A DNA stretch of 51,902 nucleotides from Candidatus Physcocola equi (GTDB taxonomy: Bacteria > Bacteroidota > Bacteroidia > Bacteroidales > Paludibacteraceae), in NCBI GenBank assembly GCA_018064855.1, contig JAGHUM010000020.1, forward strand, positions 1 to 51,902, in the 5' to 3' direction. The notes beneath the pieces were generated by a model. It searched no databases and was not told the DNA's origin. It saw only the letters and a program-made list of their open reading frames with translations. The position numbers were made by a program, and so were the translations under genes. Shown piece after piece: positions 7,376 through 15,486 of the stretch. The first letter of the stretch is position 1. Each line of letters begins with the position of its first letter.

Positions 7376-9529
7376 TTATTTTTTACGGTTTTTATGCTGG
7401 AAGGGTTTCTCTTGTTGAGTATTCCCCTTTCTATTAGTGTATTTATGCAATTCTTGTGCCATATTGTTTTTGGCAACTTCCCGATGACTTTTTGGCATGT
7501 TTGATTTGCTGTCGTGGTTTCTGGTGCCTTTCTCCCAACTGTCTTTTCCTCGGTTGTATTCGTTTCTTATTTGCTCAACTCTTCTTTCACGGCTGGAATG
7601 GCTGTTGCCGGTGGCACGTTCGCGATGGCTGTTTGCACTGTATGCAGGTCTTTCTCCTCCTCTTGCGCCGCCCCCTTCTCTGCCGAATAAGCGTTGGATC
7701 AGGTCCGGCCGATTCATGCGTTGAAGTTCTCTGGTGATTTGCTGCCTGCTCTCTGGCTGATACCAGAAGAAAAACAAGCGTTGTGCCAGTTTTTCATCCT
7801 TGTCGTGGGCTGTGAACACTGGTTCTAATGTATAGGGGTGGTAGCCTGTGTAATACATTTCGGTGGACAGCGTCAATGGGGTGGGGGTGAAGTCTTGCAC
7901 TTGCTCCAGATGAAAATCAAGTTGTTTGGTCAGGCAGGCCAGTTCTGCCATGTTTTCCGCTTTGCATCCTGGGTGGCTCGAAATGAAATATGGAATCAGT
8001 TGCTGCCTCAATCCGTGCTTCTCGTTTACTTGGTCAAACACTTTCTTGAATGCGTAAAACTGCTGGAAACTTGGTTTGCGCATCATGTTGAGCACGGTGT
8101 CGCTGGTATGTTCAGGAGCCACTTTCAGTCGGCCGCTGACGTGGTTGGCAATCAACTCTTCCATGTAAGCCCTGTGGGTGGCGTTCACTTTCGGGTCTTC
8201 ATCTTCGTGCAGTAAGAGGTCGTAACGGATGCCGCTGCCGATGAATGATTTCTTGATGCCGGGAATGGAATCTACGGCTTTGTATAAATCCAGCAACGGT
8301 TTAAGGTCTGTGCAGAGGTTTTTGCATACATTCGGGTGGATGCACGAATAGCGCTTGCATTTTTCGCAAATGCTCATGTTTTTCCCGTGCAGTTGATACA
8401 TGTCGGCGCTTGGACCTCCCAGGTCGCTGAGGTAGCCCTTGAAGTCGGGTAGTGCCATCACTTGCTTCACTTCTTTTAGCACAGATTCTTTGCTGCGGGA
8501 GACAATGTGCTTGCCTTGGTGTGCCGAGATGGTGCAGAATGAGCAGCCGCCGAAACAGCCTCGGTGGATGTTCACCGAGAATTTGATCATTTCGTAGGCC
8601 GGGATGGTCTTGCCTTTATACTTTGGATGAGGAAGCCTGGTGAATGGTAGTTCGTAGGTGGCGTCAAGGTCGGCGGTCGTCATTTGCCCATAGGGAGGAT
8701 TGATGACGACTGTTGTCTCATCATCAATATTCTGAAGAAGTCGGTTGGCGTGCATCTTGTTGCTTTCTTCTTCCACCACTCTGAAATTCTTGGCTTGTTT
8801 CAGTTTGTCTTTCAGGCATTCCCGATGACCGTATAATTCCACAGTGGGTGCGTCGGCATAGTCTGGTACAGCCTCCGGTTTCGTGAGATACACGCATTGG
8901 GGAATGTCGTGCATTTCTTCTATAGTGGCACCGTTTTTGGCTCGTTTCACAATCTCGCGCAAGGGGAGTTCGCCCATTCCGTAGGTGAGCAGATCCGCAC
9001 CGCAGTCTTTTAAGATGCACGGTTTCAATTCATTGTCCCAATAGTCATAATGGGTGACGCGGCGGAGCGATGCTTCAATACCTCCGATGATGACTGGCAC
9101 ATCCGGCCACAGTTCTTTTAAAATTTTGGTATAGACAATAGTCGTTCTGTCGGGGCGGAAGCCTGCTTTCCCGTCGGGCGAATAGGCATCGTCGCTCCGG
9201 AGTCTTTTGTTGGCTGTGTAGTGGTTGACCATGCTGTCCATGCAGCCGGCCGATATGGCGAAAAACAAACGTGGACGTCCCAACTTCTTAAAGTCGCGGA
9301 GATCATCGCGCCAGTTGGGTTGTGGCACCAATGCGACGCGAACGCCGCAACTCTCCATGATTCGCCCCACTACGGCACCACCAAACGACGGATGATCGAC
9401 ATAGGCGTCACCCGAAAACAATATGATATCCACTTCATCCCAACCGCGAATTTCAAGTTCTTTCTTGGTCGTAGGAAGGAAGTCGGTCAGCTGTGGACCT
9501 GTCTGTAAGGGCTTTTCTGTCGATGCCAT
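7376..9529 (-). CDS. ygiQ: YgiQ-family radical SAM protein
   Basis: A 717-residue cytosolic radical S-adenosylmethionine protein of the YgiQ/UPF0313 type. The N-terminal third is cobalamin-binding-like (FLPTTKKELEIRGWDEVDIILFSGDAYVDHPSFG, CGVRVALVPQPNW). The radical SAM cluster motif is HRGCFGGCSFCTIS, with the three cysteines spaced CxxxCxxC. A second cysteine-rich group follows (CEKCKRYSCIHPNVCKNLC), as does EMYYTGYHPYTLEPVF near the end. The last 90 residues are basic, low in complexity and probably disordered. The family substrate is not established. Transcription probably starts from the promoter at 9638-9668 and continues into the PspC gene. Confidence 0.95.
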   Translation of the reverse strand: MASTEKPLQTGPQLTDFLPTTKKELEIRGWDEVDIILFSGDAYVDHPSFGGAVVGRIMESCGVRVALVPQPNWRDDLRDFKKLGRPRLFFAISAGCMDSMVNHYTANKRLRSDDAYSPDGKAGFRPDRTTIVYTKILKELWPDVPVIIGGIEASLRRVTHYDYWDNELKPCILKDCGADLLTYGMGELPLREIVKRAKNGATIEEMHDIPQCVYLTKPEAVPDYADAPTVELYGHRECLKDKLKQAKNFRVVEEESNKMHANRLLQNIDDETTVVINPPYGQMTTADLDATYELPFTRLPHPKYKGKTIPAYEMIKFSVNIHRGCFGGCSFCTISAHQGKHIVSRSKESVLKEVKQVMALPDFKGYLSDLGGPSADMYQLHGKNMSICEKCKRYSCIHPNVCKNLCTDLKPLLDLYKAVDSIPGIKKSFIGSGIRYDLLLHEDEDPKVNATHRAYMEELIANHVSGRLKVAPEHTSDTVLNMMRKPSFQQFYAFKKVFDQVNEKHGLRQQLIPYFISSHPGCKAENMAELACLTKQLDFHLEQVQDFTPTPLTLSTEMYYTGYHPYTLEPVFTAHDKDEKLAQRLFFFWYQPESRQQITRELQRMNRPDLIQRLFGREGGGARGGERPAYSANSHRERATGNSHSSRERRVEQIRNEYNRGKDSWEKGTRNHDSKSNMPKSHREVAKNNMAQELHKYTNRKGNTQQEKPFQHKNRKK

Positions 9530-9637
9530 TTTTTTTCATTTTTTGTGTGAGCTCTATATATCCATTTCAGAGTGCCACCATCACGTTTTATATTGAAACC
9601 AGTGATTTTATAGAGGTCACCTATGGTAATCTTTATG

Positions 9638-9668
9638 CAAAAATAGGGCAATTCAATGAAAATTCAAG
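9638..9668 (-). promoter_or_regulatory. Promoter for ygiQ-pspC
   Basis: On the minus strand this reads CTTG, a 19-base spacer, then TATTTTTG. It is a good match to the Bacteroidetes consensus (TTTG-N19-TAnnTTTG). The predicted start of transcription leaves a leader of about 100 bases before the ygiQ ATG. Confidence 0.65.
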
Positions 9669-9705
9669 GTGTTTATGGGCAAGTTGACAATTTATAGTGA
9701 TTTTT

Positions 9706-9729
9706 AGAAGTTGTTTAATTTTTTGTTGG
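9706..9729. repeat. Left-end fragment of the R170 repeat
   Basis: AGAAGTTGTTTAATTTTTTG followed by TTGG matches the left terminus of the copies at 30659 and 46388. The rest of the element is missing. The fragment supplies the TTTG -33 box of the promoter of the next gene. Confidence 0.6.
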
Positions 9730-9752
9730 TATGGGTTTATTTGCTATATTTG
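9722..9752 (+). promoter_or_regulatory. Promoter of the five-gene exported-protein series
   Basis: TTTG at 9722-9725, an exact 19-base spacer, then TATATTTG at 9745-9752: an ideal Bacteroidetes promoter. The start codon is 32 bases downstream. The -33 box lies inside a fragment of the R170 repeat. Confidence 0.8.
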
Positions 9753-9783
9753 TGTTTAAGTAACCAAAAAAAATCAAAGTAAT

Positions 9784-10374
9784 ATGAAGAAAATATTTTT
9801 AGGTATGTTGCTTTTCTTTTGCTCATGCGTTTGTTTCGCAGCGAAGAAAAGTAGTCCGATTGCCAAGGTAAGTACAATCAATTTTTACGGTGTCGATTAT
9901 ACAAAATGTCGTGCTGCAGGTCTGGAAGGGACTCCTGAACAGATTTCAAAGGCTTTGACTAACATCAATGATCTTTTCGTTACCGAGGCTAAAAAATATG
10001 ACGTGGCCAAAATGACCAAAAAGAAAGTGGGCGTGGTCGATACGAAAGTGGCTGCGGCTATGTGCGAAAACATGAATGCTGATTCGTTGCTTATCCAGTC
10101 AACTGGAAACAAACTCTCAAACGAGGTGGTGGAAAGCACCATCAAGAATCTCAATTTGAAGGAGACTAAAGGCACAGGTCTGCTCCTCATCGGCGAATAT
10201 CTGAACAAAAGCAAGTCTGAAGGCAGTTATCGTGTTGTCTTTTTTGACATTGAAAGCAGAAATATTATTGCACAATGGGAGGCGACTGGTAAGGCTGGTG
10301 GCTTTGGCTTAAGAAACTTCTGGGCCAAGAGTGTTTACTTGGTTATGGATGCTATTAAGTCATATAAGGAATAA
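9784..10374 (+). CDS. Exported protein of unknown function (196 aa)
   Basis: The N terminus MKKIFLGMLLFFCSCVCFAA is a clear signal peptide with probable cleavage after CFA near residue 19. Cys14 and Cys16 lie in the hydrophobic stretch and no convincing lipobox follows. The mature protein alternates strands and helices (IAKVSTINFYGVDYTKCRAA, TGLLLIGEYLNKSKSEGSYR, VVFFDIESRNIIAQWEATGK) and ends with a helix before SYKE. The last part resembles lipoprotein-type subunits that report on an envelope state, but I cannot name a family. It is the first gene after a strong promoter, followed by four more exported proteins on the same strand. A small hairpin (GTTCCC...GGGAAT) just after its stop could reduce downstream transcription. 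Confidence 0.8.
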   Translation: MKKIFLGMLLFFCSCVCFAAKKSSPIAKVSTINFYGVDYTKCRAAGLEGTPEQISKALTNINDLFVTEAKKYDVAKMTKKKVGVVDTKVAAAMCENMNADSLLIQSTGNKLSNEVVESTIKNLNLKETKGTGLLLIGEYLNKSKSEGSYRVVFFDIESRNIIAQWEATGKAGGFGLRNFWAKSVYLVMDAIKSYKE

Positions 10375-10421
10375 AAACGTTCCCTTTTAGGGAATGCCTG
10401 CCTATGCATCTTGTAAGCACA

Positions 10422-11438
10422 ATGAGAAAGATAATTGTTGCGTTGTTGACAGTGTTGTTTTCTGTTTTCCAATGCTTTGCGCAGAATTGGAAAATGGGGG
10501 ATTCTTTCACGCAGGATGGACTCACCTTTAAAGTGGTGAGCCATTTCTTGGTGACTGATCCGCGCGACTCCGTTTTAAACGCCTCGACGTTTTACGATTC
10601 TGGCGAGTTGATGGTGATAAATGTCAGCGATGCACTGACCGATGTGGTGATTCCTGTGGCTATTGGACGCTACAAGGTGATAGGTTTGACCGACAGCCTG
10701 TTTTATGGTAAAACGTTTAATAGAGTGTGGATGCCGGAACTTGAGTTTATCGGAAATTCATCTTTTGAAAACGCCAAGATAGAGTCGGGCACTTTGGTTA
10801 TTCACAATGTGAATCAGGTCGGATTCAAGGCCTTTCATAACATAGATGCCCGTCTTTGTTTCGATATAAACAGAACTATTTCTTATTTCATTCCCAAAAA
10901 AGAAAAAAATGACTCGACCAGCACGGCCGATGATTCTCAAATACTGAAACAACCCAAAGGTGGTGTGGTTTGCCATGCGAAAAACATCGGCAAACTGTCT
11001 TCTTCGCCATATTTCGGCTATGAGATTGCCGGGCAAAACTGGTTTTTCAACAAATGTGTGAGCGATGCCTATGGAGGAGATCAGGAATGGATAAATCGTC
11101 CATTGGGTATTAAACATACCGACTTGCGCTTCTGTAAGAGGAATTTTTGCACCACTCCTTCTGGCGTAAAGAAAGGATTGGATGTGAGAATTTCTGTCTT
11201 TTTTAACAAAAACGCATACAGAAGTATCGACGGTTCCTTCCCTTGGGGACGGCTGACTGCAGAATATGGGAAACTGTCTTACTATAGTGTGTATGACAAG
11301 AAAAAACACACAACCGTCAAGTACGACTCTTTCAAGCCACAGGCAGATCCAAAACTCAAGGAGGGATGGCGCTTGTGGTTCAAAAACGAGGAGGAAGAAG
11401 TGGTTTTCTCCCTCAAAGGCAAACGAATAAAAAAGTAA
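10422..11438 (+). CDS. Exported protein with a short BspA-like leucine-rich segment (paralogue 1)
   Basis: I chose the ATG at 10422 because it begins a good signal peptide (MRKIIVALLTVLFSVFQCFAQ, cleavage near residue 20); the frame is also open from an ATG at 10404. The protein is about 338 residues. After a strand-rich N-terminal domain (WKMGDSFTQDGLTFKVVSHF) there is a short leucine-rich segment typical of single BspA/LRR_5 units (KVIGLTDSLFYGKTFNRVWM, LEFIGNSSFENAKIESGTLV). The C-terminal region ends WRLWFKNEEEEVVFSLKGKR. The next gene has the same order of segments, so the two are tandem paralogues six bases apart. The family is common on Bacteroidales surfaces; the role here is unknown. 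Confidence 0.8.
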   Translation: MRKIIVALLTVLFSVFQCFAQNWKMGDSFTQDGLTFKVVSHFLVTDPRDSVLNASTFYDSGELMVINVSDALTDVVIPVAIGRYKVIGLTDSLFYGKTFNRVWMPELEFIGNSSFENAKIESGTLVIHNVNQVGFKAFHNIDARLCFDINRTISYFIPKKEKNDSTSTADDSQILKQPKGGVVCHAKNIGKLSSSPYFGYEIAGQNWFFNKCVSDAYGGDQEWINRPLGIKHTDLRFCKRNFCTTPSGVKKGLDVRISVFFNKNAYRSIDGSFPWGRLTAEYGKLSYYSVYDKKKHTTVKYDSFKPQADPKLKEGWRLWFKNEEEEVVFSLKGKRIKK

Positions 11439-11444
11439 TCAGAC

Positions 11445-12611
11445 ATGAATTGTATAACGAAATATCTTTCGATTGTTCTGCTTGCTTTGCTTCAAGCAAC
11501 TGCCTTTGCCTATGAGGTGGGTGATACCATTACAGAATACGGTGTGAAGTATTTTGTGGTGGAAAAACATTATGTCGGGCGGTGGCAGTACGATGTGACA
11601 AAAAAAAATGTATGCGACTATGGGGCAAATGTCTATGGTGGGCAGGTTTTAGCCATAGGTGCTGATGGTGTCACAAAAAATATTTGCGTTGCCAAAGAAC
11701 TGCGCTACGTCTCGAAACGTAATCCTAACGACTCTGTTCCTATTGTCGAACAATTCTTTGTAATGGGCATCAACGACAACGCGTTTGCCAATGAGGAGTT
11801 TGAAACCATAAATATACCGGAGGGTTTGGATTACATTGCGGATGGTGCTTTCCAAAATACGAAAATCACAAGCGGATCGCTTTGGCTGCCTTATGCGTAT
11901 AGGTTAGGAGAAGGTGTGTTTACGGGTTTGAAGGCAGATTTGGTTTTTTTTGAAATGAAAATTGCGAATACTTTGTTAAATCACACCTTTGAACCAATCG
12001 ACAGTTTGCCAACTATTATAGCACCATCTCTTAGTTTGAAAATGTTTCGTAATGAAAATGGTTGGCCAGCTGACAATATTCTGGGTTATGGCAGCAAAAT
12101 CCTGAGCGAAAAACACAGTAGGGAATGCAGAGAAATTAGTAAATGCGGACCCGTTATAGGCTTGTCAGAAACTAAAAAATATGGTTCTTATCAATTGCGG
12201 CTCAATAATGCATCGACAACCCATACTTTCTTCACATCAAGCTCCAACGGTGTTTTAATAACGGTGAAAAAGATCAAGCTTGGAAAAAAAGAGAAGAATC
12301 CTTACGCTGTTTATAATGATGCCCGGAATCAATATTCCATTCCGTTTTTTTATTATTATAAAGACATTTCCAGTCCTTCATTTATCATGAATGACATGTT
12401 TTTCCGTCTTGAAAACAAGGACCAATATGTGTATTTCACTTTAGACGGGAAAAAGGTGGACATTGATGTGGTGGCAGACAAAGACGGCTTTGACCCGTTT
12501 GGCACACGCATCGTCAGCGAGGAGGAAATACAAAAACGAAAAGCAAAGGAAATTAACATAAACAAACTGGACAAAAAAGCGGATGATCTGATGAAACGTT
12601 TTGGTTTCTAA
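11445..12611 (+). CDS. Exported protein with a short BspA-like leucine-rich segment (paralogue 2)
   Basis: A 388-residue protein with a signal peptide (MNCITKYLSIVLLALLQATA, cleavage near FA-YE). It matches the previous gene in layout: an N-terminal GDTITEYGVKYFVVEKHY segment (compare GDSFTQDGLTFKVVSHF), a leucine-rich unit FVMGINDNAFANEEFETINI with LDYIADGAFQNTKITSGSLW, a long variable middle part, and FFRLENKDQYVYFTLDGKKV near the end (compare the corresponding segment of paralogue 1). An extra 40-residue charged tail ending LMKRFGF is specific to this copy. The gap of only six bases shows cotranscription. Function unknown. Confidence 0.8.
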   Translation: MNCITKYLSIVLLALLQATAFAYEVGDTITEYGVKYFVVEKHYVGRWQYDVTKKNVCDYGANVYGGQVLAIGADGVTKNICVAKELRYVSKRNPNDSVPIVEQFFVMGINDNAFANEEFETINIPEGLDYIADGAFQNTKITSGSLWLPYAYRLGEGVFTGLKADLVFFEMKIANTLLNHTFEPIDSLPTIIAPSLSLKMFRNENGWPADNILGYGSKILSEKHSRECREISKCGPVIGLSETKKYGSYQLRLNNASTTHTFFTSSSNGVLITVKKIKLGKKEKNPYAVYNDARNQYSIPFFYYYKDISSPSFIMNDMFFRLENKDQYVYFTLDGKKVDIDVVADKDGFDPFGTRIVSEEEIQKRKAKEININKLDKKADDLMKRFGF

Positions 12612-12652
12612 TCTCTTTTGTCATCCCCTTTGACTTGTCAAATGAATAATAT

Positions 12653-15466
12653 ATGAAACAAAAATTAATGCACTTGGGGGCTGTGTTGGCAGTCTTTTTT
12701 TCTGTTTCTTCGTGTACCGACTCAAAAAACGCCTCTGATGTTGTTGCCGAAGCCGCAGACTATGTGATGTCTGAATCCATCAAGGAAGAAGCGCTTGTTG
12801 GCATGGTCGCAGATCCTAATGGCGCTCCTCTTTCCGGTGTGCTGGTTGTCACGGGTGCCGATTCTGCTTTTACTTCTTCTAATGGACTCTATAGCTTGGA
12901 GAGAAAGAGATGTGTCAATGGGCGCAGTGTGGTGAGGTTTGAAAAAGAAGGCTATTTTTCTGTAGTCCGCACCGCTGATATCAACCAGTTGGATGCTGTG
13001 CTTCAACCTGTGGAAGACAAAGACAGTGTGGCGGCAATCTCCCGATTCAAAGCGAATGAAGCAACTTCGTTGAAGGTGGGAGGCATGGTAGTCTCTATCC
13101 CTGCCAACTCTTTGGTGAATGAAAAGGGGGAAGACTATTTTGGCCCTGTTTCCGCAAGTTTGTTCTACCTCGATCCCAATGCAAAAGATTTTCAAGATGC
13201 CATGCCTGGGGGCGACTTGTCTGGCGTGACTGCAAATGGTAAGGAAGTGGCGCTTTTGTCTTATGGCATGGTGGAGGTCTCGCTTTCCGACACTGCAGGA
13301 GGAAAACTGCAACTGAAACCGGGGGCTGAAAGCGAACTGACTTTCCCTGTCCCTAATGGTTTTGACGACAAACTCCACAATTCTATACCTCTTTGGTATT
13401 TCGACGAGGATAAAGGTACTTGGATGGAAGAAGGGGTGGCGGAAAAGGTGAATGGATGCTACAAAGGAAAAATTAAGCATTTTTCTTGGCACAATCTAGA
13501 CTGGCCGGATGTTCGTGCCACCATCGAAGGCTATGTTCGCAACCAAAAAGGTGAACCTCTGGGAAATATTCGTGTGACCGTTTCGCAGACTTCGGGCTAC
13601 ACCGATGCGAATGGGTATTATAGGGTGTATGTGCCAAAGAGCACACCTGTGTTTGTAACCGTGCGTCCTATTGACTATGGAGGCAAGACTAATCTTCCTC
13701 TTTACCGGGTTGGTGGCCTTAAAGCTGGCACTGTTTATAAGCAGGATGTTGTTTTGCCGAATGCGGTTTGCATAAAGGGGCGTGTTACCAATACCAACGG
13801 TGATGGTGTGTTTACCATCGTGTCTGCTTTGCCACGTTCGAGCGCACGCACCAATTTCCGTGGTGACTATAAGATCTATGTGTCAGGCGACGAGCCGCTT
13901 ACGGTTACTGTTCTACCGGAAAATTATATAAACAAAGATGTGAAACTTAATGCGAAGTCTTATACTATCGCAGGCGAAAACGATGTGAATCCAGATTTTA
14001 GTTACGACATTGTCTTACCCGTAAGGCACTATGGGTATGGTCTTTTGGCTGATGATAGAGGTAGTTATCTTTCTGGTGTGAAAGTGACTGTCAACATCGA
14101 TGGCGTTGAATTTACAGATAGATCTTTTCTTGGCTATTATAGTTTTTATTATTTGGATGCGAAAAAGGCGACTGTGGGCGTGAAGTCTGCCGATTATTAT
14201 GGCTATAAAGAAAAATTTTATGATGTGCCATGCAAAAATGGGTTACTCTCGTTCCCTAAGATCGTGATGCCTATTGGCCAGACGATCAAAGGATGTGTTG
14301 TGAACACTTGTGGCCCTTCTATGTCCAAGGTGACTTTGCTCTATGGTGGCGTCTTGAGCAAGAAACGTGAAAGTTATACCGTCAATACTGACGCTTTCGG
14401 AAACTTCAAATTTTTCGTGCCTATCGACAAGAAGAAAGAGAAAAAGCAAATACGCATCAAATGCAGAAACAAGCAGAAAAAAGTCAAAATTAAGGATTCA
14501 CAAGACAATTTGATCGACCTCGGTGATATTGAAATGTGTTCGGATTTCGTGATGGAAGACAATTGTGTGTATGTTGAAACCAGTGATGAAATTTTGAAAT
14601 TCAACTTGGCAAAAGATCGTTTTAACGAAATGATGAAGTCGAATGGTAATTCTGTGAAGCGACAGATCTGGTGCAAGTCTTCGGGTTATGCTGGTTTCTT
14701 GGTGTTTTCTATAGATGGAGATTGTAAAATGCAAGATCGGAAAGTGCCAATGCCGGGTGACACAACTTTCAAAATCAATGACATTTCTGTCTATCTTGTC
14801 ACCCCAAATATTACGACTTTTGAAGGGAAAACGATGCCTGTATATCAGAAGTCGTCTAAAGAGGACTTTTACAGTTTTTCTACCGACATTTACGATAAAA
14901 AAGGCGATGAGGTGTTTGTTTTTGGAAACGTGAATTTAGGGCTGGCTCTGCCTGTAAACAATCTGGATAAATTCTATTACCAGTATTTCGGTAAAATCCA
15001 AGATGTCGATAATTTGACTTATGGAAATTCCAACACTCAGAAATTCTTTACCTGTAAGTCTCCAAAAGGGTCTGCAAAGTCCTTTGAAGATGCACTGAAA
15101 AAAGAAAAGAAGATGGTGGAAAAAGGCACGTTCCGCGATGCGAACAACAATGTGGCGTCTGTATATGCGAGCGACGACGAGCAGGTGCTGGTCCGTCGTT
15201 TTTCTAAAAGCAAGTGGGAGGCTACGGTCTTGTTCCGTGAGGGCATTGGCAACGATCCGCTCTTCCAGTGCTGGAAGGTCGATTTCTCCCGTTCTTCTCT
15301 CCGCTCTAAAGGGGCTGCTCCGGTAGAGTATATGTTGAGAAACGAAGCCGACATCATCAATATGGTCATGTTTGGCCCGATAATGGGTATCAAGTTTGAA
15401 AAAACGAATATATCAGACAAAAAGTGTGGATGCTCGACTCCGACATCTGTTGTACCGGCAAACTAA
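12653..15466 (+). CDS. Large surface lipoprotein with CarboxypepD_reg-like repeats and a FAM171-like domain
   Basis: A 937-residue lipoprotein: the signal sequence ends in the lipobox SVSSC with Cys21 as the lipidation site. A carboxypeptidase regulatory-like beta-sandwich follows at about residues 47-118 (GMVADPNGAPLSGVLVV). The segment at about 120-290 resembles FAM171/ZU5-like domains common in Bacteroidota lipoproteins (VSIPANSLVNEKGEDYFGPV, SLFYLDPN, IPLWYFDEDKGTWMEEGVAE, KIKHFSWHN). Four more beta-sandwich repeats start near 293, 373, 461 and 542, each of the form G-x-V-x(n)-G-x(n)-TDxxGxY. The C-terminal 300 residues are unassigned; they include VFVFGNVNLGLALPVNN and end CGCSTPTSVVPAN. 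It looks like an elongated cell-surface stalk or binding protein. It lies in the middle of the exported-protein series. Confidence 0.88.
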   Translation: MKQKLMHLGAVLAVFFSVSSCTDSKNASDVVAEAADYVMSESIKEEALVGMVADPNGAPLSGVLVVTGADSAFTSSNGLYSLERKRCVNGRSVVRFEKEGYFSVVRTADINQLDAVLQPVEDKDSVAAISRFKANEATSLKVGGMVVSIPANSLVNEKGEDYFGPVSASLFYLDPNAKDFQDAMPGGDLSGVTANGKEVALLSYGMVEVSLSDTAGGKLQLKPGAESELTFPVPNGFDDKLHNSIPLWYFDEDKGTWMEEGVAEKVNGCYKGKIKHFSWHNLDWPDVRATIEGYVRNQKGEPLGNIRVTVSQTSGYTDANGYYRVYVPKSTPVFVTVRPIDYGGKTNLPLYRVGGLKAGTVYKQDVVLPNAVCIKGRVTNTNGDGVFTIVSALPRSSARTNFRGDYKIYVSGDEPLTVTVLPENYINKDVKLNAKSYTIAGENDVNPDFSYDIVLPVRHYGYGLLADDRGSYLSGVKVTVNIDGVEFTDRSFLGYYSFYYLDAKKATVGVKSADYYGYKEKFYDVPCKNGLLSFPKIVMPIGQTIKGCVVNTCGPSMSKVTLLYGGVLSKKRESYTVNTDAFGNFKFFVPIDKKKEKKQIRIKCRNKQKKVKIKDSQDNLIDLGDIEMCSDFVMEDNCVYVETSDEILKFNLAKDRFNEMMKSNGNSVKRQIWCKSSGYAGFLVFSIDGDCKMQDRKVPMPGDTTFKINDISVYLVTPNITTFEGKTMPVYQKSSKEDFYSFSTDIYDKKGDEVFVFGNVNLGLALPVNNLDKFYYQYFGKIQDVDNLTYGNSNTQKFFTCKSPKGSAKSFEDALKKEKKMVEKGTFRDANNNVASVYASDDEQVLVRRFSKSKWEATVLFREGIGNDPLFQCWKVDFSRSSLRSKGAAPVEYMLRNEADIINMVMFGPIMGIKFEKTNISDKKCGCSTPTSVVPAN

Positions 15467-15486
15467 GTAATTATTTTTAGAGCCTT

